NCBI GenBank assembly: GCA_052387235.1 | Contig: JBQTJJ010000171.1 | Location: forward strand, 1-16,855 | DNA length: 16,855 bases | From: JBQTJJ01 sp052387235 | Lineage (GTDB): Bacteria > Actinomycetota > Acidimicrobiia > Acidimicrobiales > GCA-2861595 | Direction: 5' to 3' | Shown here: positions 1 through 5,263 of the stretch, piece by piece | Position numbering within the stretch: the first letter of the stretch is position 1 | How the letters are laid out: each line of letters opens with the position of its first letter | Made by a program: the position numbers and the translations under genes | The notes under the pieces: generated by a model | Databases searched by the model: none | Seen by the model: the letters and a program-made list of their open reading frames with translations, nothing else | What the model was told of the DNA's origin: nothing

Positions 1-122
1 GGGCTGGACAAGTTCTGAGGCCGGTAGCGGTGACGACGATACGCGCCAGGGCGGAGTCCTCAGGCCGCCCGCCCAGCGCGTATGGCCTGGTTGCGGGCTC
101 TGCACCGTCGGTAACGTTCTCG
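1..122. other. unassigned left-edge sequence next to broken cpaF
   Basis: No recognisable gene lies here. The plus strand has a short frame open from base 3 to a stop at 126-128, and the minus strand has the non-homologous tail of the cpaF frame, ending at 60-62. Neither resembles the missing C-terminus of a CpaF ATPase nor any family I know. The change from recognisable CpaF sequence to this stretch occurs at about bases 122-126. Confidence 0.4.
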
Positions 123-1013
123 GGGTAGCGCCTCCCGGTCCCGCACCTCGCCCACGATGGCCACATCGGGCGCCATGCGCAGGAACCCGGCCACCAGCCG
201 GCGCAGGTCGACCTCCTTGCGGTCGGCCCGGGGCGGGCGGGTCTGCATCGAGGCCACGTTCGGCAGGGGGACGTCGGCCTCGAAGACCTCCTCCGCTATC
301 ACCACCCGCAGCGAGGGGTCCAGCTCGGCCGCGCAGCAGGACATGAGCGTGGTCTTGCCCGACCCGGGGGCGCCGGCCACCACTATGGACAGCCGGGCCC
401 GCACGCAGGCCCGCAGGAAGGCGGCCACCTTCTCGTCCAGCATGTCCCGCTCCACCAGCTCGCCCAGGGAGCGGAACGCGACGCCGGTGAACTTGCGGAT
501 GTTCACCAGCAGGTGGCCGTCCCGCCCGACGTCGCCGTGCACGATGTGGATGCGGGCCCCGGTGTCGAGCTGGGCGTCCTGGAGGCCCTCGGCCGGGTCG
601 AGCTTGCGGTGCGAGGCCGACGCGTCGTCGAGGATCTTGGTGAGGGTGCGCACCACGTGCTCGTCGTCGTGGAAGACCTCGTCGTGGTAGCCGCTCGGGC
701 CGGTGTGGCGCTTCACGAAGATGGCGTCCGGCCCGTTGACCATGATCTCCCAGACGTCGTCGTCGGCCAGGAGGGGCTCGAGTGGCCCGTAGCCGGCCAC
801 GTTGCGGTAGGCCCGCTCCGCCACCAGGGCCTGGTCGGCGATGTCGAAGTTGCGCAGGCCCCGCTTGTAGTCCTCGGACCAGCGGGCGACCTCCTCCTCC
901 ACCAGCGCCCGCAGGCGCGTGGACGCCTCGGGCGAGCCCATGTCGAGCGACACCGCCTTGGCCCGTTCCTGCACGGCGCGCTCCACCTCGAGGAGGGGCG
1001 AGACGGTGCTCAC
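60..1013 (-). CDS. cpaF: CpaF/TadA-family secretion ATPase, C-terminus lost
   Basis: CpaF/TadA ATPases are cytoplasmic hexameric motors for tight-adherence (Flp) pili or related type II/IV secretion. This one has 317 residues, against roughly 400-500 for the family. The N-terminal domain includes the YGPLEPLL and IMVNGPD-type motif (about 75-95). Walker A is GAPGSGKTT (214-222), the Asp-box region lies around VVIAEEVFE (237-245), and Walker B is PDVAIVGEV (282-290), followed by RDREALP. Family resemblance stops at Pro297 (codon at 123-125). The last 20 residues are Arg/Ala-rich and unlike CpaF, so the segment that normally carries the TTIHA-type His box is missing. The GTG start at 1011-1013 has no clear ribosome binding site. 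The expected tadB/tadC genes would lie downstream, beyond the break. The broken end could be a true deletion or insertion, or an assembly junction. The identity of the N-terminal 297 residues is secure. Confidence 0.85.
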   Translation of the reverse strand: MSTVSPLLEVERAVQERAKAVSLDMGSPEASTRLRALVEEEVARWSEDYKRGLRNFDIADQALVAERAYRNVAGYGPLEPLLADDDVWEIMVNGPDAIFVKRHTGPSGYHDEVFHDDEHVVRTLTKILDDASASHRKLDPAEGLQDAQLDTGARIHIVHGDVGRDGHLLVNIRKFTGVAFRSLGELVERDMLDEKVAAFLRACVRARLSIVVAGAPGSGKTTLMSCCAAELDPSLRVVIAEEVFEADVPLPNVASMQTRPPRADRKEVDLRRLVAGFLRMAPDVAIVGEVRDREALPRERYRRCRARNQAIRAGRAA

Positions 1014-1088
1014 GGGGTCCGGATCGGCGCGCTGAGAGACATCGTCCTCCAGATCGGAGTCGGGGGCTTTTACGGCTTTCGCGCCCCG

Positions 1089-1117
1089 TTCCTAGTGCCT
1101 CGGGTGTCCCCCGTCAA
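1089..1117 (-). promoter_or_regulatory. possible sigma-70-type promoter for cpaF
   Basis: On the minus strand, TTGACG (1117-1112) is followed after 17 bases by TAGGAA (1094-1089). The -35 matches the consensus at five of six positions; the -10 is weak. It would place the cpaF GTG about 70 bases downstream of the transcription start. This is sequence resemblance only. Confidence 0.3.
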
Positions 1118-1127
1118 TGCCTTCCTT

Positions 1128-1158
1128 GTCATCCTGTCCCCAAGGTGGACAGGATGGT
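1128..1158. repeat. inverted repeat with 10-bp perfect arms
   Basis: CATCCTGTCC (1130-1139) and GGACAGGATG (1147-1156) form a perfect 10-bp stem with a 7-base loop; two further G-U pairs extend it to 1128-1158. It sits between the aldo/keto reductase remnant and cpaF, in the 237-base stretch 1014-1250 that otherwise holds only the candidate cpaF promoter. No T-run follows on either strand, so it may be a protein-binding site rather than an intrinsic terminator. Confidence 0.5.
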
Positions 1159-1250
1159 CGGTCCCGACGCCCGTCGCGGGTGCCGGCGCCCGGTCAGACG
1201 GTGCTCGACCTCGGCTCCGTCCCACCGTGGGCGCCGCGCCCCGGTGACTG

Positions 1251-1535
1251 CTACCAGCGGGCCGCTTCCGACAGCGCGTCCACGCGGCGGAGCTCCTCGT
1301 CGTCGAGCGAGAAACCGAACACGTCGAAGTTGGCGGCGATGCGCTCGGGCGTGGCGGACTTCGGGATCACGATCACCCCGTGGTCCACGTGCCCGTGGCG
1401 GTAGCCCAGGTCGAGCGCGCACCGAACGGCCCGGTAGCACTCCGATCCGGTCATCTCCCAGGTGCCCAGGCCGACGAGGGGCATGGTGGAGCCGTTGGAC
1501 AGAGGGACGGCCGGTTGGTGAATGTCCGTGGCCAC
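1251..1535 (-). pseudogene. aldo/keto reductase remnant, internally deleted
   Basis: The 94-residue product joins two ends of an aldo/keto reductase in frame. Residues 1-47 match the family N-terminus (LSNGSTMPLVGLGTW, then ALDLGYRH). Residues from about 50 match the C-terminal NADPH-binding part (GVIVIPKSATPERIAANFDVFGFSLDDEEL). Intact members have about 270-280 residues; here roughly 180 are missing, including the catalytic Asp, Tyr, Lys and His that follow GYRH in normal enzymes. It cannot be an active reductase in this form. The GTG start (1533-1535) has a good ribosome binding site, AAGGAG. A 7-base direct repeat, CCCGTGG (1377-1383 and 1392-1398), lies at the junction and may reflect the deletion event. 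It is downstream of the M14 carboxypeptidase gene on the same strand, with an 85-base gap. An assembly collapse is the alternative to genuine decay. Confidence 0.8.
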
Positions 1536-1620
1536 GTTCGCGCTCCTTGCCGGCGATCACTCCGAGCTCACCACCTTCACCACTACCCGGGGCGTCCGGT
1601 GGGAAACGAACGACGGGCCG

Positions 1621-3189
1621 TCACGGTGAGGGTGGCGAACGCCGGCCACCGCCCTTCTTGGCCGTCTTCCTGACCGCCTTCCTCGCCGGCGGGGCAGCGG
1701 CCGGCCCGGCCGGGCCGCCCCGGTGCCCCGCATGCGGACCGCCGGCCAGGGCGGCCAGCCCCTCGCCGAGCGTCCTGCCCCGGAAGGCCTCGAGGTCCTT
1801 GCGCACCTCGCCCAGCGTCCTGCCCAGGGGCTCGCTCGCCCCCTCGGCCCGGTCGAGCAGGGCGACGACGTCGTCCACCAGCCCGCTGTCGACGGCGGCG
1901 GGCTTGCCTTGGACCTCGCTGTTGACCAGCTTGGCGAACCGCCCGAGGAGCTTGGACGCCTCGGCGCGGAGCCGGTCGTCCCTCGACGCCAGCTCGATGA
2001 GCTCGGCGCCGTGGTGCTCGAGCCGGTGGGCCAGCTCCCGGCCTCGGGGCGAGGCTCCCAGCGTGCCCTCTCGGAAGGTGCGCAGGTTCTCCACCGACGA
2101 CGCCGACAGGCCGCCGGCGACGCCGCTGTCCACGATCGGGCACAGGCAGCTGACCATGAACTGCAGCAGCCCCGACTGGGCCTCGTCGATGACGGCGAGG
2201 CCGGCCGCGTACTCCGGCTGGAACGACGTCCCCGTCTCCAGCGTGTAGCCCCACACCTTGGCCAGCGCGCCGTCGACGAGATGGCGGCTGTACGCGTAGT
2301 CCTGCGAGGTGCCGCACGTGGGGTACAGCTGCGAGCCCTCCTCGACCGTGTACACGTTGCCGTTGACGGCGGCGATGGCGTCGCGCATGTCGTCGCCGTG
2401 GTCGATGTACCGGGCCGAGTCGGCAGGGGCGATGTACTCGGCGTAACCGGACCCGAGCGTGCCCCGCAGCCCGTTCCAGGCCGGGTTCTGGAAGTTCTGG
2501 GTGGCGTCGGTGGACTGGTTGTCGTCGTCGCCCCACGGGTAGAGGACGAGCTCCGAGTAGGAGTGGACGTCCACGAAGCACTCGATCCGCTCGTGCTCGT
2601 CGAGCAGCCACTTCACGTTCATGGTCTCCGGCTCCGAGAAGGGCGCCGTGCCGTGGTAGGTGTCGGAGCAGGGGCTGCTGCTGGTCTGGCCGATCACCGA
2701 CGACCACAAGAAGTCGTAGTTGCGGTTGATGTCGACGCCCCGGCAGCTGGTGCCCGGGTTCACCCGCCGGTTCTTGCGCCACCACGCGTCGCCGGCCGGG
2801 TCCTGCACGAACTCCCGCCCGTCGGGGTTGACCAGCGGGAAGATGAAGATGTCGAGCGTCTCCACCAGCAGCTTGATGGTGGATGCCGCCCACGTCTTGG
2901 GACCGAGCACGATGTCGGTGCCGTTCTTGTAGGACTGGCAGATGCGCAGGGCCAGGCTGACCAGTCCGTCGGGGTTCACGATCTCCCGGGCGTGGACGCC
3001 ACCGATCAGGAGCACCCCGCGGCGCTTGCCGCCCCCCTTGGCGATCTTGACGGCTCTCGACGTACGGCCCTCCACCGATGTGTTCGGCAGCACGATGAGG
3101 TCGGTGATCGACGGGTAGGCCTTCGACAGCCACACCAGGCACGATTCGATCCCCGGGGCGCTGAGGTATCCGGCGGGGGGCATCGTCAT
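1621..3189 (-). CDS. M14 family zinc carboxypeptidase
   Basis: A 522-residue metallopeptidase of the M14 carboxypeptidase A/B type, which removes C-terminal residues from peptides. All expected active-site positions are visible: zinc ligands His66 and Glu69 (GVHARE) and His209 (DVHSYSELVLYPWG); substrate-binding Arg141 (WRKNRR) and Asn155-Arg156 (DINRNYDF); Tyr300 (SQDYAY); and catalytic Glu318 (YTLETG). The catalytic domain covers about 10-345 and has several cysteines. Residues 355-522 are an extra region, predicted helical by eye, ending in a Lys/Arg/Ala/Pro-rich tail. No signal peptide or pro-domain is present at the N-terminus. The ATG at 3189 overlaps the stop of the upstream small gene (ATGA); a second in-frame ATG at 3183 has better spacing to the GGGGAGGG ribosome binding site. 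Overlap implies translational coupling with that gene. Substrate specificity cannot be read with confidence. Confidence 0.92.
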   Translation of the reverse strand: MTMPPAGYLSAPGIESCLVWLSKAYPSITDLIVLPNTSVEGRTSRAVKIAKGGGKRRGVLLIGGVHAREIVNPDGLVSLALRICQSYKNGTDIVLGPKTWAASTIKLLVETLDIFIFPLVNPDGREFVQDPAGDAWWRKNRRVNPGTSCRGVDINRNYDFLWSSVIGQTSSSPCSDTYHGTAPFSEPETMNVKWLLDEHERIECFVDVHSYSELVLYPWGDDDNQSTDATQNFQNPAWNGLRGTLGSGYAEYIAPADSARYIDHGDDMRDAIAAVNGNVYTVEEGSQLYPTCGTSQDYAYSRHLVDGALAKVWGYTLETGTSFQPEYAAGLAVIDEAQSGLLQFMVSCLCPIVDSGVAGGLSASSVENLRTFREGTLGASPRGRELAHRLEHHGAELIELASRDDRLRAEASKLLGRFAKLVNSEVQGKPAAVDSGLVDDVVALLDRAEGASEPLGRTLGEVRKDLEAFRGRTLGEGLAALAGGPHAGHRGGPAGPAAAPPARKAVRKTAKKGGGRRSPPSP

Positions 3190-3527
3190 CCCTCCCCGAG
3201 CGGGCCGAGGTCGCGTTCCTGGGCGGCCAGCCACTCGTCGAACTCGATGACGTTGCGCCCGTGGGCCCGCTCGTCGGCCTCGGCCTCGATGAGCACCGCG
3301 AAGCCGGCCCGGACGACCTTGCGCACCTGGTCGAGCGTCATGAGCGCGTCGACGCTGGTCCCGTCGGCCCGGTCCTGCACCGCGTGCAGGTCGAGGTCGA
3401 GCGCGGCCAGGCTGCGGACCCGGCGCCGGTCGGGCACCTGCACCTTCACGAAGTAGCGGGGACCTCTTCCCCTCCCGGGCTCGCGGCGCGGGCCGCCGGG
3501 CCCGTGCTCGGACCTCTCGCTGATCAT
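3186..3527 (-). CDS. small protein resembling a carboxypeptidase pro-domain
   Basis: A 113-residue protein of unknown function. Residues 1-25 are charged and Gly/Pro/Arg-rich. Residues about 26-90 read as two beta-alpha-beta-like units (YFVKVQVPDRRRVRSLAALD, then VDALMTLDQVRKVVRAGFAV), a pattern that resembles the N-terminal pro-segments of M14 carboxypeptidases. The following M14 gene lacks such a segment, and the two genes overlap by 4 bases. I therefore infer a separately encoded pro-domain, chaperone or inhibitor for that peptidase; this is inference, not a proven match. The ATG at 3525-3527 is chosen over an upstream extension because a strong GGGGGGAG ribosome binding site lies just before it and the upstream residues are low-complexity. 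No signal peptide is visible. Confidence 0.7.
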   Translation of the reverse strand: MISERSEHGPGGPRREPGRGRGPRYFVKVQVPDRRRVRSLAALDLDLHAVQDRADGTSVDALMTLDQVRKVVRAGFAVLIEAEADERAHGRNVIEFDEWLAAQERDLGPLGEG

Positions 3528-3622
3528 CGGTGCTCCCCCCTCTGTTGCCCGGCCCACAGTCTGGCCAGGGCGTTCGATGCTGACAAGAGGCGCGAACCCG
3601 GCTCTTCGTACGGGATCCGCGC

Positions 3623-3638
3623 CCGGGGGCGCCCCCGG
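3623..3638. promoter_or_regulatory. 16-bp perfect palindrome in divergent intergenic region
   Basis: CCGGGGGCGCCCCCGG is a perfect palindrome lying in the 198-base gap between the divergent carboxypeptidase operon (start 3527) and the tyrosinase gene (start 3726), just upstream of the candidate tyrosinase promoter. It could be an operator for either direction, or simply the product of high GC content. Confidence 0.35.
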
Positions 3639-3660
3639 CGGGAAAATCGCTTGCCGCACC

Positions 3661-3689
3661 TTTCAACGCGACCATGGGCGTTCTAGGAT
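3661..3689 (+). promoter_or_regulatory. possible tyrosinase promoter
   Basis: TAGGAT (3684-3689) fits a TAnnnT-type -10; TTTCAA (3661-3666), 17 bases upstream, is a weak -35. Transcription would start near 3696, giving a leader of about 30 bases that contains the ribosome binding site. Confidence 0.35.
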
Positions 3690-3725
3690 TTTGTCGGGAA
3701 CATCAACTCACGGGGGGAAGAGCAC

Positions 3726-4688
3726 ATGGCACACCGCCAGGACCTCAATGCGCTGTCGTCCGCCGAGCGACAGGACCTTGTCGACCTGATGCTGGCGTAC
3801 ATCGACGACGACATCGTCGACGACCACATGCAGATCATCCATTCGGGCGTCGAGATCTTCACCGGTCACCGCGCCTACATCAAGGCCATGGAGAACTGGC
3901 TCGTGGCCAACGGGGGAGCGGCGTTCGTGCCCCTGCCGTTGTGGAACTCGGCCAATCCCATTCCGGCCGAGTTCGACGTGGTCAAGGCCGAGGACGACGG
4001 GACCGTGCGCCCCCCCCTCGTGAACCTCAACCCGAACGTGCCCAAGCCGGCGCAGTACGAGTGGCCCGCCGTCTGCACCTACGAGGACCCCGCCGATCTC
4101 GGCAACGCCATCAACGGCTGGCACGGCTCGGTCCACTGCACCATCGGGGGGACGATGTGCAACATCATGACGGCCTCGGCCGCCCCGATCTTCTGGTGCT
4201 GGCACGCGTTCGTCGACCACATCTACTGGGACTGGCAGCGCTGCACCACGATCTGCCCCGACCTGGTGGGCTCCACCCTCGGATGGGCCCGCCACCAGTT
4301 GCGCCTGGCCGGCCTCACGGTGGGTTCGGTGACGCGCGTGCCGAAGCTGCTCGTGCCGCCGGAGCGCATCCCCTTCCCGATCCCCATCCCGCTGCCCGAT
4401 CCGCCGCCCTTCGTGCGGGCGGCCACCGCGCGCCGGCCCGTCCTGGAGCACGCCATGGCCACGGCCGGCGCCGGGCACGGCCACGAAGGCCACGACCACG
4501 GCGGCAACGGTCACGGTAGCGGGAGCGGCAACGGCTCCGCGTTTCCCCCTGGCGCGCTCCGCCAGTGGCGAGAGCACATGCAGCCACGGGTGGACATCTT
4601 CCGCGGCCCGCAGGTGATCGCCCAGTCGCCGGCGGCCGGTGTCTCGGTCAAGGAGGGCCGCCCCGTCGACCTGACGGTGCTCGTGTAG
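3726..4688 (+). CDS. tyrosinase-family copper protein with interrupted PASTA domain
   Basis: A 320-residue type-3 copper protein; tyrosinases oxidise phenols to quinones at a dinuclear copper site. CuA: His39 and His48 (IHSGVEIFTGHRAY) have the usual H-x8-H spacing; the third CuA ligand is unclear, with His34 the only near candidate. CuB: His133 and His137 (WHGSVH), then His160 in FWCWHAFVDHIYWDWQ, where the common HH pair is WH. The core ends near 175. Residues 178-206 (PDLVGSTLGWARHQL, then AGLTVGSV) match the first half of a PASTA domain, and 295-320 (QVIAQSPAAGVSVKEGRPV) match the second half. Between them lie about 88 residues with a proline ladder (211-228) and a His/Gly-rich tract (251-271) that might bind copper. 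PASTA domains usually bind cell wall, yet no Tat or Sec signal is present. A good ribosome binding site, GGGGGGAAG, precedes the ATG. A strong stem-loop follows the stop. Substrate unknown. Confidence 0.88.
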   Translation: MAHRQDLNALSSAERQDLVDLMLAYIDDDIVDDHMQIIHSGVEIFTGHRAYIKAMENWLVANGGAAFVPLPLWNSANPIPAEFDVVKAEDDGTVRPPLVNLNPNVPKPAQYEWPAVCTYEDPADLGNAINGWHGSVHCTIGGTMCNIMTASAAPIFWCWHAFVDHIYWDWQRCTTICPDLVGSTLGWARHQLRLAGLTVGSVTRVPKLLVPPERIPFPIPIPLPDPPPFVRAATARRPVLEHAMATAGAGHGHEGHDHGGNGHGSGSGNGSAFPPGALRQWREHMQPRVDIFRGPQVIAQSPAAGVSVKEGRPVDLTVLV

Positions 4689-4703
4689 CAGGAGCGCCAT
4701 GGC

Positions 4704-4746
4704 GTCCGTCCGGGTGGGTGGGGCTCCGCCCCGCCCGCCGACGGAT
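4704..4746 (+). terminator. strong GC-rich stem-loop after tyrosinase gene
   Basis: Bases 4704-4724 pair with 4728-4746, giving 19 pairs (three G-U), a UCC loop and one 2-base bulge (4711-4712). It lies between the tyrosinase stop (4688) and the SRPBCC start (4755). There is no T-run, which is common for actinobacterial terminators. It could also lower readthrough into, or translation of, the SRPBCC gene. Confidence 0.5.
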
Positions 4747-4754
4747 GGCACGAT

Positions 4755-5222
4755 GTGCGGGTGGGGCGGCTCACCCATTACGTGTTCAGGAGCGTCTGGA
4801 CGGTCGCGGCTCCCACGAGCGACGTGTTCGCCGTCCTGGCCGACGTGCGGACCTACCCGGCCTGGTGGCCGGAGATCCGCTCGGTGGACGATCTGGGCGG
4901 CGGCCGGTACGAGATGACGGCCCGGTCGCTGCTGCCCTACGAGCTGCGCTTCGTGAGCGAGGAGCACGTGGCCGAGCGCCGGCCCGGGGTGATCGAGGCC
5001 CGCCTGTCCGGCGATCTCGTGGGCTCGGCCCGCTGGACCGTGACGAGCGCCGGGGCGGGCTGCCGGCTCGTCTACGACCAGGAGGTCGACACCCGCAAGG
5101 CCCTGCTCAACGCCATGGCGCCCGTGGCTCGGCCCTTCTTCCGGTTGAACCACTCGCTGATGATGCGCCACGGCCAGGCCGGCCTGCGGCGCTTCCTGGC
5201 TACAAGTCGAACTCCCGAGTAA
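4755..5222 (+). CDS. SRPBCC (START/polyketide-cyclase-like) family protein
   Basis: A 155-residue helix-grip-fold protein. The opening FRSVWTVAAPTSDVFAVLADVRTYPAWWPEI is the characteristic N-terminal strand, helix and W-W-P motif of the SRPBCC/polyketide cyclase-dehydrase superfamily. The beta-sheet core follows (YEMTARSLLPYELRF, ARWTVTSAGAGCRLVYDQEV), and a long C-terminal helix spans about 117-150. These proteins bind hydrophobic ligands in a cavity; no ligand or reaction can be assigned here. GTG 4755 is the first in-frame start, but GTG 4761 is equally possible; the nearby ATG at 4753 is out of frame. It follows the tyrosinase gene by 66 bases with a strong stem-loop between, so co-transcription is uncertain. 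The last residues (SRTPE) and the stop codon are encoded inside a long perfect palindrome, so the original C-terminus may have been altered. Confidence 0.8.
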   Translation: MRVGRLTHYVFRSVWTVAAPTSDVFAVLADVRTYPAWWPEIRSVDDLGGGRYEMTARSLLPYELRFVSEEHVAERRPGVIEARLSGDLVGSARWTVTSAGAGCRLVYDQEVDTRKALLNAMAPVARPFFRLNHSLMMRHGQAGLRRFLATSRTPE

Positions 5223-5259
5223 ATAGCTCGCCAATTTGGCGAGCTATTTACTCGGGAGT
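5211..5259. terminator. perfect 24-bp-arm palindrome between convergent genes
   Basis: Bases 5211-5234 are the exact reverse complement of 5236-5259, with one central base. It contains the TAA stop of the SRPBCC gene in its left arm and ends 4 bases before the isocitrate lyase stop. It probably acts as a bidirectional terminator, though no T-run follows. It is clearly more AT-rich than its surroundings. Confidence 0.75.
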
Positions 5260-5263
5260 GGGG

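Noticed and set aside
3528..3675. Upstream extensions of the pro-domain-like and M14 genes
   Set aside because: The extra residues are low-complexity, and strong ribosome binding sites mark the shorter starts.
4699..4917. 72-codon frame starting at an ATG in the tyrosinase/SRPBCC gap
   Set aside because: It runs through the strong hairpin and overlaps the SRPBCC gene in another frame with no family resemblance.
3708..5234. Long minus-strand open frame opposite the tyrosinase and SRPBCC genes
   Set aside because: Its product is low-complexity and Arg/Gly/His/Val-rich, matches no family, and lies antisense to two genes with clear family motifs.
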